Shown here piece after piece: positions 57,096-64,000 of a stretch of 64,000 nt of DNA. The notes beneath the pieces were generated by a model that was not told the DNA's origin, searched no databases, and saw only the letters and a program-made list of their open reading frames with translations. The stretch spans positions 434,001-498,000 of the forward strand of contig NZ_CP011994.1 of assembly GCF_001632845.1 (NCBI RefSeq), read 5' to 3'. The first letter of the stretch is position 1. Each line of letters starts with the position of its first letter. The position numbers were made by a program, and so were the translations under genes. The DNA is from Ectothiorhodospira sp. BSL-9 (GTDB lineage: Bacteria; Pseudomonadota; Gammaproteobacteria; Ectothiorhodospirales; Ectothiorhodospiraceae).

Positions 57096-57187
57096 AGAGT
57101 CGAATGGCGAGGCAAACACGGCATCGCTCAACGTGCCCGCCCCATAGCTGCCGCGCTGGATCATCCATACAAGGGAGCCCGAAGGTC

Positions 57188-58246
57188 ATGAGATTCACCC
57201 GCAAACACCTGGCAATTGCCTGCTCCACTCTGCCACTGCTGCTGACTCACGCAGCCTGGGCCCAGGAACAGCCGCCAGAAGAGGTGGGTGAGAGGCCACC
57301 CCAGGAAGAGGCCCAGCCGGACGTGGCGGCGGTGTTCCAGGAGCGTGGCCTGCTCACACCCAAGGGGGGCTGGGTGGTGGAGCCCTCCCTTCAGTATGTG
57401 CACAGCTCATCCACCACGGTGGCCATTGACGGGTTCACCATCCTGCCGGCCATTGCCATCGGACTGATCGACCTGACCGAAGTCCAAAGGGACACCCTCA
57501 CCGCGGCGCTATCCTTCCGCTATGGCCTGTCCAATCGCATGGAAGTGGGTATCCGCATACCGTATGTCTGGCGGGATGAGTCGCTACGTCGTCGAGAAGT
57601 CCTGGTGGGCACTTCTGGCGATCAGGTCACCGGCTCGGACGGGCAAGGCCTGGGGGACATCGAATTGGCCGTGCATTATCAATTCAATCGGGCCGTGACG
57701 GGCAGGCCCTTCTTTATCGGCAACCTGCGCGTGAAAGCACCCACGGGCACTTCCCCGTTCGACGTGGATCGCGAACTTATCGAAGATGATGATACCGGGC
57801 GCCCCATCACGGAGATATTCATTGAACAGCCCACCGGCTCGGGCTTCTGGGCCATCCAGCCCAGCCTCACCATGACCTATCCCACCGACCCGGCGGTGAT
57901 TTACGGCAATATCAGCTACCTCTGGAACATCGAACGGGATGTGGGCGATGGGATCGGCAAGATCAACCCGGGCGACGCCCTGGGCATCAGCGTGGGCACA
58001 GGCATTGCCCTGAACAATCAAACCTCCATCAGCCTGGGCTACGACCACAGCATGGTATTCAAGACCAAGTATGAAAATGCCCCGCCGCTGGACCCTTCCT
58101 TTGACCGCATCCAGGTGGGAAGCTTCCTATGGGGTTTATCACACCGCTTTTCCCCACGGACCAGCATGAACCTGTCGGTAGGCATCGGGGCCACCTCGGC
58201 CGCCCCGGACACCCAGGTCACACTGCGCATTCCCATGCGGTTCTGA
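57188..58246 (+). CDS. FapF-like outer-membrane beta-barrel (amyloid export pore candidate)
   Basis: This 352-residue precursor has a signal peptide (FTRKHLAIACSTLPLLLTHAAWA), a Pro/Glu-rich linker and then AVFQERGLLTPKGGWVVEPS. A run of amphipathic strands follows, ending in aromatic MRF, as expected for an outer-membrane barrel. The GLLTPKGGWVVEPSLQY segment and the gene context resemble the FapF/phenol_MetA_deg-like transporters next to Fap amyloid genes. The start at 57188 has GGAG nine bases upstream. It lies 92 bases after the activator gene and converges with the minus-strand operon. Other porin roles remain possible. Confidence 0.75.
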   Translation: MRFTRKHLAIACSTLPLLLTHAAWAQEQPPEEVGERPPQEEAQPDVAAVFQERGLLTPKGGWVVEPSLQYVHSSSTTVAIDGFTILPAIAIGLIDLTEVQRDTLTAALSFRYGLSNRMEVGIRIPYVWRDESLRRREVLVGTSGDQVTGSDGQGLGDIELAVHYQFNRAVTGRPFFIGNLRVKAPTGTSPFDVDRELIEDDDTGRPITEIFIEQPTGSGFWAIQPSLTMTYPTDPAVIYGNISYLWNIERDVGDGIGKINPGDALGISVGTGIALNNQTSISLGYDHSMVFKTKYENAPPLDPSFDRIQVGSFLWGLSHRFSPRTSMNLSVGIGATSAAPDTQVTLRIPMRF

Positions 58247-58265
58247 CAGGCGGAAGTGACCGGGC

Positions 58266-58838
58266 TCAGTAGCCCCTCAACCCCTGAATCATCTGCGCAT
58301 CCATGACGCGCCGCATGTCCATGCGGTTGAGGTTCATGCCCGACAGGTCCACGTTCAGGGTCGTCTGGTTACTGATGATCTGGTCGCTGACCTGGTTTTG
58401 CACAATCGAGGTCCAGTTCGAACCGGACAGTGCCTGAACGGTCAGGCCATCCAGGGCATTCTGGATGTGGATACCGCCTGCGGCCACCCTGGGACGCAGA
58501 CCCGAGTGATCCATGATCACCGTATGGGCCACCACTTCCCCATTGATGGCGGTGGTGCGCTCGATCCCCAGCGCCAGTTCAAAGCCATCACGGCGGATCA
58601 GCCCGCCCCGCTGCTCCGCCAGCTCATGGTCCGGCACCAGCGCCCAGTCCATCATCGCCATCGGGTCGGAGCCATCGACAGCAAACCCGATGCCCACGGT
58701 TTCAGGCCATTCACCCAGGGCCGGCGACATCACCACCAGTAGTCCCAGGCCCACCACAGCCCCACGCAGGAATGCCCGGGACGAACGGCACACCGTCTTT
58801 TTCAGTGCGTCGTTTGGGAATTCAGATAGCGGTTTCAT
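58266..58838 (-). CDS. Secreted protein with double-glycine motif, FapA-like position (function unknown)
   Basis: This 190-residue protein has a basic N-terminus and a membrane or signal segment (FLRGAVVGLGLLVVMSPALG). After it comes PDHELAEQRGGLIRRDG, which fits the leader pattern ELxxxxGG cut by C39 peptidases (Gly-Gly at about 78-79 from this start). It is followed by FELALGIERTTAINGEVVAH. The C-terminal half has IVQNQVSDQIISNQTTLNVD, an Asn/Gln-rich strand pattern like that of the other secreted proteins here. An in-frame GTG four codons upstream is an alternative start. It directly follows the C39 gene. I do not recognise a named family. Confidence 0.72.
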   Translation of the reverse strand: MKPLSEFPNDALKKTVCRSSRAFLRGAVVGLGLLVVMSPALGEWPETVGIGFAVDGSDPMAMMDWALVPDHELAEQRGGLIRRDGFELALGIERTTAINGEVVAHTVIMDHSGLRPRVAAGGIHIQNALDGLTVQALSGSNWTSIVQNQVSDQIISNQTTLNVDLSGMNLNRMDMRRVMDAQMIQGLRGY

Positions 58839-58855
58839 GTCTGCCTGCACCTCGG

Positions 58856-59587
58856 CTACCAGTCAGAATGACGTGGCAGGGCCAGGAGAAAATCCGCCAG
58901 CCCGTCACGCGCCAGGGCTGTGCCATAAGGGGGAGTCGTCAGCGCCTCCCAGGTCACCGGAGCATTGAAATATTCCCGCCCAAGGTCCAGGCGGTCACGA
59001 ATCAGAAAAAGGATATCGTTACTGCGAATATCCTCGAACTCGGCCCGACTGTAATCCTTCACCCCCAGGGCGGGGTCACCCACCAGAACGCGGTCGCCCT
59101 TGATGCCCTTGACCACGACGAAATGGCGATAGCCCTCGATATCCACCAGGGCGATGGCGGGTATGCCCAGTTCCTCGAGTTTTTCCAGCGGGATTCGAAA
59201 ACCATCCGAAGCAAGGCCCTGGGTCGCCAGGTAACGCTTCATGTCCAGCATGGAAAAACCCTGCTGCCGGATACGCGCCTGATCGCCCATCTCGTACATG
59301 AGGTCAAATGTTTCCCGCTCCCGGGTGGGGCGACCATAGTGATAAGTCAGCACCGTGGCCAGCGCGGCCGATCCACAACTGAAATCATACTGCTGACGCA
59401 CCACCCTCTTGAAACGCATGCCTTGCAGGCTGGTCACCGACATCTCGTGGGTACCCATGGCACCCGGGATGTGCACCATGCCCGATGTCAGGCCGGTATG
59501 CGGCATGGCCAGTGCCAGCGCGCCCAGCGTCAATGCCATCAGGCCCGCATGGGCACACCTGGAACCTCTCTTGCCGGCGACCTTCAT
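58856..59587 (-). CDS. C39-family cysteine peptidase, FapD-like
   Basis: This 243-residue precursor has a signal segment (HAGLMALTLGALALAMPHTG) and then a peptidase C39 domain. The catalytic cysteine is in QQYDFSCGSAALATVLTYHY and the catalytic histidine in GYRHFVVVKGIKGDRVLVGD, with DP as the usual third element. Unlike bacteriocin exporters it has no ABC or membrane domain, matching periplasmic FapD. I chose the ATG at 59587, which follows the preceding stop by seven bases. It probably processes a protein of this operon; the neighbour at 58266 carries a double-glycine site. Confidence 0.88.
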   Translation of the reverse strand: MKVAGKRGSRCAHAGLMALTLGALALAMPHTGLTSGMVHIPGAMGTHEMSVTSLQGMRFKRVVRQQYDFSCGSAALATVLTYHYGRPTRERETFDLMYEMGDQARIRQQGFSMLDMKRYLATQGLASDGFRIPLEKLEELGIPAIALVDIEGYRHFVVVKGIKGDRVLVGDPALGVKDYSRAEFEDIRSNDILFLIRDRLDLGREYFNAPVTWEALTTPPYGTALARDGLADFLLALPRHSDW

Positions 59588-59594
59588 GACGGAC

Positions 59595-59954
59595 TCACGG
59601 CGCCACATTGACATTGAGAATGAGGGATTCCTGAATGACCACGTTATGACCCGAATTCTGGATCACGGTACTGATGCCCTGAGCGTGATCAAAGGCCCCT
59701 GCCCCCAGCACGTTGTCACCGCTGGCAAAGGCCCCCTGCATCTGGGTATTCGACACTTGAGCGTTGGAGGTCATCTGCCCCAACTGTACCGATGAAATGT
59801 TGTACATGGCCCGCTGATCCTCCAGGGCTTCAGCTGCCACCGCCTCCGGCAGGTCCAGTGAACCCGCCTGAGCCAAAGACGTGCCTGCAAGTAACACCAT
59901 CAAGGCCAGGGGAAAAACCCCCCTTCCCCCTCTACCACCTTGCTTCGCGACCAT
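59595..59954 (-). CDS. Small secreted protein of the amyloid-like operon
   Basis: This 119-residue precursor has a signal peptide (GVFPLALMVLLAGTSLAQAG). The mature part is rich in Asn, Gln, Ser and Ala without cysteine and ends with ISTVIQNSGHNVVIQESLIL. That end matches the C-terminus of the 500-residue repeat protein upstream (ITQVSQNSGTNSLTQQQVSV) in spacing and key residues. The ATG at 59954 follows GGAGG by eight bases. It may be a minor subunit, nucleator or FapE-like component. Confidence 0.78.
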   Translation of the reverse strand: MVAKQGGRGGRGVFPLALMVLLAGTSLAQAGSLDLPEAVAAEALEDQRAMYNISSVQLGQMTSNAQVSNTQMQGAFASGDNVLGAGAFDHAQGISTVIQNSGHNVVIQESLILNVNVAP

Positions 59955-59993
59955 CACCCTTCACCTCCAGGGTTGTGGAGTTGGCCTGAAACC

Positions 59994-60024
59994 GGGGGCA
60001 ACGGGTCGATCGCCCGTTGCCCCC
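59994..60024 (-). promoter_or_regulatory. Strong intercistronic hairpin
   Basis: A perfect 12-bp inverted repeat (59994-60005 with 60013-60024) with a 7-base loop lies between the repeat-protein stop and the next gene of the operon. No T-run follows on the minus strand. It looks like an mRNA-stabilising or partial-termination stem that would let the first gene be expressed above the downstream ones. Confidence 0.7.
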
Positions 60025-60056
60025 GATCACCTCTCAACAGACTTCAGGCATGGGTA

Positions 60057-61559
60057 TTACTGACCCAGGCCCAGGTGTGCCTGCACGGACACTTGCTGCT
60101 GAGTGAGGCTGTTGGTCCCGCTGTTCTGGGACACCTGGGTGATGCCCGCAGAATTGCTCAGGCCACTCTCACCGATGGTGTTATAGGCGGTGTAGGAGGA
60201 GTCCGACTCGATATGCAGGTAGGTATCGGTCACCGCGCCGCTGAGGTCGTTCTCGCTCACCACCATGGAACCGACATTGAAGGAATCGGTGATGCTGTTG
60301 TCGGTGAAGGTGCTGTTGTCGTTATTGCTATTCACGACGTTATTGCTGTCGTTCATGCTGTTGTCGGAGTTATCCGACGAGTCGTTACCGGAATCAGACA
60401 CGGTGGTGTTGCCGGAGTCGGCAATATTCGTGCTGTTGTCGGAGTTGTTGCTGTTATCCGAGTTATCGCTGTTGTCGGAATTATCGTTCAGCGAATCCGT
60501 CCAGGCCATGCTGTTATCGGAGTTGTCGCTGTTATCCGAGTTATTGCTGTTATCGGAGTGATCGCTATTATCCGAATTGTCGTTCAGCGAGTCCGTCCAG
60601 GCCATGCTGTTATCGGAGTTGTCGCTGTTATCGGAATTATCGCTATTATCCGAGTTGTCGTTCATCGAATCCGACCAGGCAAAGTTATTGCTGTTGTCGG
60701 AGTTATTGCTGTTATCCGAGTTGTTGCTGTTATCGGAGGAGTCATTACCAGAATCCGCAACGCTCAGATTCCCCGAGTCATTCACACTGTTATTGGAGTT
60801 ATCGTTCCCGGAATCGGCAACGCTGGTGTTACCGGAATCTGCGATACTGGTGCTGGCGTCAGTCTGGGAATTGTCATTGCCGGAGTCGGCGATGCTGCTG
60901 CTGGAGTCATTCTGGGAGTTGTCATTCCCGGAATCAGCCACGCTCGTGTTGCCAGAGTCAGCAATGCTGGTGCTGGCATCGGTCTGGGAATTGTCGTTAC
61001 CCGAGTCGGCGATACTGGAACTGGTATTTCCGGAATCAGCAACATTGGTGCTGGAATCATTCTGGGAATTGTCATTCCCGGAATCAGCCACGTTGGTGTT
61101 ACCAGAGTCAGCGATGCTGGAGCTGGTGTTGCCGGAATCGGCCACGTTGGTGCTGGAATCATTCTGGGAATTGTCATTCCCGGAGTCGGCCACGTTGGTG
61201 TTACCAGAGTCGGCGATGCTGCTGCTGGCATCATTCTGGGAATTGTCATTTCCAGAATCGGACACGTTCAGGTTACCTGAATCATTCGTGCTGTTATTGG
61301 AACTATCGTTGCCTGAATCCGCCACATTGGTGTTGGCGGAGTCGTTCACGCTGTTGTTGGAACTATCGTTAGCGGAGTCGGTCCAGCTGTTATTGCCTGA
61401 ATCAGCTGTCGAGCTGTTGAATGACTCGGAGGCATTGTAGGAATTCTGATCCCCGAACTCACCTTCGCCGGTGTTGTTCGCGTCTGCCCAAGCGGGGGCG
61501 GACATACCGAAGGCCAGGGCAATTGCAGCGGAGATTGCGGTCTTCTTGAACGTCATCAT
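60057..61559 (-). CDS. Secreted Ser/Asp/Asn-repeat protein, candidate functional amyloid subunit
   Basis: This 500-residue precursor has a signal peptide (KTAISAAIALAFGMSAPAWA). The first repeat zone, about 45-255, is built on ADSGN(T/D) units (about sixteen copies) linked by NDNSQNDSS-type spacers. A second zone, about 255-390, is of SDNSDN stretches with three AW(T/S)DS(L/M)NDNSDNS blocks. The last 80 residues are non-repetitive and end in GITQVSQNSGTNSLTQQQVS. I see no Lys, Arg, Cys or Pro after the signal peptide, so it is strongly acidic. The ATG at 61559 follows AGGAGG. Context suggests a fibre or adhesin; similar C-termini are annotated as adhesins or heme-utilisation proteins, from memory. 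Confidence 0.82.
   Translation of the reverse strand: MMTFKKTAISAAIALAFGMSAPAWADANNTGEGEFGDQNSYNASESFNSSTADSGNNSWTDSANDSSNNSVNDSANTNVADSGNDSSNNSTNDSGNLNVSDSGNDNSQNDASSSIADSGNTNVADSGNDNSQNDSSTNVADSGNTSSSIADSGNTNVADSGNDNSQNDSSTNVADSGNTSSSIADSGNDNSQTDASTSIADSGNTSVADSGNDNSQNDSSSSIADSGNDNSQTDASTSIADSGNTSVADSGNDNSNNSVNDSGNLSVADSGNDSSDNSNNSDNSNNSDNSNNFAWSDSMNDNSDNSDNSDNSDNSDNSMAWTDSLNDNSDNSDHSDNSNNSDNSDNSDNSMAWTDSLNDNSDNSDNSDNSNNSDNSTNIADSGNTTVSDSGNDSSDNSDNSMNDSNNVVNSNNDNSTFTDNSITDSFNVGSMVVSENDLSGAVTDTYLHIESDSSYTAYNTIGESGLSNSAGITQVSQNSGTNSLTQQQVSVQAHLGLGQ
60430..61330. repeat. In-frame minisatellite within the repeat-protein gene
   Basis: Short degenerate units recur throughout on the minus strand, including GATAACTCCGACAACAGC-type and GCCGACTCTGGTAACACC-type words with synonymous variation. 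All units keep the reading frame, so length changes by recombination would preserve the protein. There are no unique spacers of constant size, which excludes CRISPR. Confidence 0.8.
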
Positions 61560-61633
61560 GAAATCATTCCTCCTCACATTAGCTGTCGTCCGGCCGGCGG
61601 GCGAAGGGCCTTACCAGTCCGTGCCCCTCCCGT

Positions 61634-61650
61634 TGCAACAAGCAGGCCAA
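61634..61650 (-). promoter_or_regulatory. Candidate sigma-54 promoter of the amyloid-like operon
   Basis: On the minus strand TTGGCCTGCTTGTTGCA matches the -24/-12 consensus TGGCACG-N4-TTGCW, with GG and GC exactly ten bases apart and the -12 box perfect. It lies 75 bases before the ATG of the repeat protein, after a T-run. It fits control by RpoN and the activator at 55725. The remaining intergenic DNA up to the argE start (61930) shows no gene and probably holds the activator site. Confidence 0.7.
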
Positions 61651-61929
61651 CATAAAAAAAGTGCGATAAACCATTACCTTGCACGGCGTCAGCTTCATCA
61701 ATGCCCACAAGTGCACAGTTTTGCGGTCGAAACCTGTTCAGTTGCTGTTACACATCGAGGCATCAGTACATGATGAAATCCGCCACAGACCCCATCCAGG
61801 CAGGCTCTGCAGGGAAAACACCCGACCTGTTACGCTGCTGATACACCCCCACCCGATCCCGGCTGGCTTCGCATTGTTGCGTTGAGGCAGGGGGCGTATC
61901 TTGGAAGGAAAGCCATCCGGAGCGCCGCC

Positions 61930-63081
61930 ATGCCCCAGCCCGACCTCATGCACATGCTCAAGCGCCTCATCGAAATCCCCTCGGTGAGCAGCGTCTCGCC
62001 AACCTACGACATGGGGAACCGGCCGCTGATCGATGAGCTGGCCGGGTGGTGCGAGGCGGGAGGATTTCGGGTGGAGGTCAGGCCTCTGGAGGGGGTGGCC
62101 GACAAGGCCAACCTGGTGGCCAGCCTGGGCGAGGGGCCGGGCGGGCTGGTGCTGGCCGGGCACACCGACACCGTGCCCTGCGATCCCCATCTGTGGTCCC
62201 AGGACCCCTTCCAGGGCATCATCCGTGATGATCGGCTCTACGGACTGGGCAGCTGTGACATGAAGAGTTTCCTCGCCCTGGCCCTGGAGGCGGCGGCAAG
62301 CTTCGAGCCAAAGGATTTCCGACACCCGCTGGTAATCCTGGCCACCGCGGATGAAGAAAGCTCCATGCGCGGGGCCCGTGCCATCGCCGAAGCCGGGCAA
62401 CCCCTGGGGCGACAGGCGTTGATCGGCGAGCCCACCAACCTGCGGCCCGTGCGCATGCACAAGGGCATCCTCATGGAGGGCATCCGGGTGAAGGGTCAGG
62501 CCGGCCATTCCAGCGACCCCAGCCTGGGTAACAGTGCCCTGGAAGGCATGCATCGGGTGATGAGCGAGATCCTGGCCTGGCGGGATGAACTCCAGGCCCG
62601 GCATCGCAACCCGCAGTTCCAGGTGGCGGTACCCACCCTGAACCTGGGTCACATCCATGGCGGTGACAACCCCAACCGCATCTGCGGCCAATGCGAGCTG
62701 CATATCGACCTGCGCCCCCTGCCTGGCATGGAGCCCGGCGCGCTGCGCCAGACCCTGACCGAGCGTGTGGACAAGGCCCTGCAGGGTTCGGGTCTGGATT
62801 ACGAGGTCTTCCGTCTGATTCCGGGCGTACCCCCCATGGAGACGCCCGCCGACAGTGAACTGGTGAGGGCCACCGAGGCCCTCACCGGCCATGCCGCCGA
62901 GTCGGTGGCCTTCGGCACGGAAGGCCCCTTCCTGCGGCAGATGGATATGGACGTGGTGATCCTGGGCCCCGGCGACATCCGTCAGGCGCATCAACCGGAT
63001 GAATACCTGGCCCTGGACCGCATCGAACCGATGCTGAAGATCCTGCGCGGCCTGATCCAGCGATTCTGTATCAAGGCGTGA
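61930..63081 (+). CDS. argE: Acetylornithine deacetylase
   Basis: This 383-residue M20A-family metallopeptidase yields ornithine in arginine synthesis. Metal and catalytic motifs are LAGHTDTVPCD, YGLGSCDMK, ILATADEESSMRGARA and the late VAFGTEGPFLRQ. I chose the ATG at 61930 because GGAG lies eight bases upstream; an in-frame codon at 61882 would add 16 unconserved residues. It is followed after 121 bases by argA, the first enzyme of the same pathway. Succinyl-diaminopimelate desuccinylase is a relative, but the argA context favours ArgE. Confidence 0.93.
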   Translation: MPQPDLMHMLKRLIEIPSVSSVSPTYDMGNRPLIDELAGWCEAGGFRVEVRPLEGVADKANLVASLGEGPGGLVLAGHTDTVPCDPHLWSQDPFQGIIRDDRLYGLGSCDMKSFLALALEAAASFEPKDFRHPLVILATADEESSMRGARAIAEAGQPLGRQALIGEPTNLRPVRMHKGILMEGIRVKGQAGHSSDPSLGNSALEGMHRVMSEILAWRDELQARHRNPQFQVAVPTLNLGHIHGGDNPNRICGQCELHIDLRPLPGMEPGALRQTLTERVDKALQGSGLDYEVFRLIPGVPPMETPADSELVRATEALTGHAAESVAFGTEGPFLRQMDMDVVILGPGDIRQAHQPDEYLALDRIEPMLKILRGLIQRFCIKA

Positions 63082-63202
63082 CTTCCAGCCAACAGCGCGG
63101 TGACTCACCCGGTGCCCATAGGCGGATCGCGCCAGCATTTGGCAGCGGGGCGGGCAATTGCTTATGATCGTGCCGCAAACGCACGCACCGCCTAAGGACC
63201 TG

Positions 63203-64000
63203 ATGGCCTTGAAGAAAAACCTCACATCCCCCCATGTCGCCTGGTTCAGGGACGCCGCCCCCTATATCAACGCTCACCGGGAACGCACCTTCGTCATCTG
63301 TTTTGGTGGCGAGGCGGCCCTGCAACCGGGCTTTGCTGCCCTGCTGCACGATATCGCCATCCTGCAGACCCTGGGGGTGCGACTGGTCCTGGTGCATGGG
63401 GCGCGTCCGCAGATCGAGGAGAGGCTGCGGGCCCGGGGGGCACAGATACAATACGTGAACGGTTTGCGGCTCACCGACGATTCCGCCCTGCAGGCGGTCA
63501 AGGAGGCGGCCGGCTCGCTGCGCGCAGAGATCGAGGCGCTGCTGTCCATGGGGCTGGCCAATACGCCCATGTCTGGCGTGCGGGTGCGGGTATCATCCGG
63601 AAACTTCGTCACGGCGCGCCCGCTGGGCGTGCGCGATGGCGTGGACTATCAGCACACGGGGGAAGTACGGCGGGTGGATACCGAGGGCATGAAACACCAC
63701 CTGCAGGCCGGGGACATGGTCCTGCTGCCCCCCATGGGCTATTCCCCCACTGGCGAGATCTTCAACCTCACTGCGGAGGACGTGGCCACCGCCGCCGCCG
63801 CCGCCCTGGGGGCTGACAAGCTCATCTTCTTCAGTGACACACCCGCCCTGCGCGACGGCAGCCGGCGCCCCATCACCCAGATGACCGCAGACCAGGCTCA
63901 GGCGCTGCTGGACGGGCGTCGTCGCCTGCCCGAGGAACTGGCCCTGCACCTGAAGTGCGCCATCAGCGCCTCGCGGCAATCGGTGGAGCGCGTTCACCTG
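63203..64000 (+). CDS. argA: N-acetylglutamate synthase (cut by window edge)
   Basis: The first 266 residues of ArgA are present; the frame is open to the window end. The amino-acid-kinase domain begins HVAWFRDAAPYINAHRERTF and contains VLVHGARPQIEERL, TGEVRRVDTEGM and PPMGYSPTGEIFNLTAEDVA, which separate ArgA from ArgB. The acetyltransferase domain lies mostly outside. AAGGA lies five bases before the ATG. It catalyses the first step of arginine synthesis and is normally inhibited by arginine. Confidence 0.95.
   Translation, partial: MALKKNLTSPHVAWFRDAAPYINAHRERTFVICFGGEAALQPGFAALLHDIAILQTLGVRLVLVHGARPQIEERLRARGAQIQYVNGLRLTDDSALQAVKEAAGSLRAEIEALLSMGLANTPMSGVRVRVSSGNFVTARPLGVRDGVDYQHTGEVRRVDTEGMKHHLQAGDMVLLPPMGYSPTGEIFNLTAEDVATAAAAALGADKLIFFSDTPALRDGSRRPITQMTADQAQALLDGRRRLPEELALHLKCAISASRQSVERVHL

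Noticed and set aside
59940-61280. 446-residue plus-strand frame rich in Val, Ile and Gly
   Set aside because: It is the complementary reading of the S/D/N repeats; it has no ribosome site and lies across the hairpin and gene end.
60430-61330. Possible CRISPR array
   Set aside because: Units are short, degenerate, contiguous and keep a protein frame; there are no unique spacers and no cas genes.
60577-61440. 287-residue plus-strand frame of LLSEL/PESA repeats
   Set aside because: It is another shadow of the repeat gene, which has a signal peptide, a Shine-Dalgarno site and a promoter on the minus strand.

Overview
The window reads as a high-GC gammaproteobacterial chromosome segment, most likely from the Chromatiales/Ectothiorhodospiraceae side. 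This is inferred from gene order (rpoN-hpf-ptsN-hprK-rapZ-IIA-ptsH; pcm-rhodanese-tolC-waaA-hldE), acidic proteins and Pseudomonas-type GTGGGAGCGG repeats, not from a database search. Both ends cut genes: rpoN at the left and argA at the right. I see no rRNA, tRNA, CRISPR array, prophage or complete insertion sequence.

Layout. 0-3.7 kb: a sigma-54/nitrogen-PTS operon (end of rpoN, hpf, ptsN, hprK, rapZ, a mannose-type IIA and an HPr with both phosphorylation sites), closed by a perfect 25-bp-arm palindrome. 3.8-7.4 kb: thiC behind a TPP riboswitch, then a two-domain polyphosphate:AMP phosphotransferase, both on the minus strand. 7.5-10.5 kb: pcm-like methyltransferase, rhodanese, TolC-type outer-membrane protein and an isochorismatase-fold hydrolase. 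10.6-29.4 kb: a lipopolysaccharide/surface-glycan region with waaA, hldE, an LpxL-type acyltransferase bracketed by two inverted copies of a REPIN-like repeat, a GT39-type membrane transferase, a heptosyltransferase-family GT9, an O-antigen ligase, five GT4 enzymes, two P-loop kinases, two kinase-fold phosphotransferase-like proteins and a sulfotransferase; a second sulfotransferase follows at 29.5 kb. Part of this region (about 18.7-24.4 kb) is visibly more AT-rich, suggesting exchange. 30.2-39.6 kb: a minus-strand run of a CHCC zinc-finger protein, ilvE, glnE, two PilT/PilU-type ATPases, a HEAT-repeat/serine-threonine kinase fusion and a DUF6812-like protein. 39.7-43.7 kb: a ferric-iron ABC importer (fbpABC) with a candidate Fur-type operator. 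43.6-46.6 kb: a lone VgrG and a small MgtE-N-like protein. 46.8-53.6 kb: tamA-tamB and a beta-CASP metallo-hydrolase. 53.6-55.4 kb: ilvD. 55.7-61.7 kb: a probable functional-amyloid secretion locus. 61.9-64 kb: argE and partial argA.

The most interesting block is 55.7-61.7 kb. A sigma-54 activator with a VpsR-like N-terminus and a FapF-like outer-membrane barrel lie on the plus strand. They converge with a minus-strand operon encoding a 500-residue Ser/Asp/Asn-repeat secreted protein, a 119-residue secreted protein, a C39-family cysteine peptidase (FapD-like) and a protein carrying a double-glycine motif. A good sigma-54 promoter match lies upstream of the repeat protein. The parts fit a diverged Fap-type amyloid or adhesin system: the repeat protein as fibre subunit, the barrel as export pore, the peptidase as processing enzyme and the sigma-54 activator as its switch. 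The assignment rests on motifs and gene order only.
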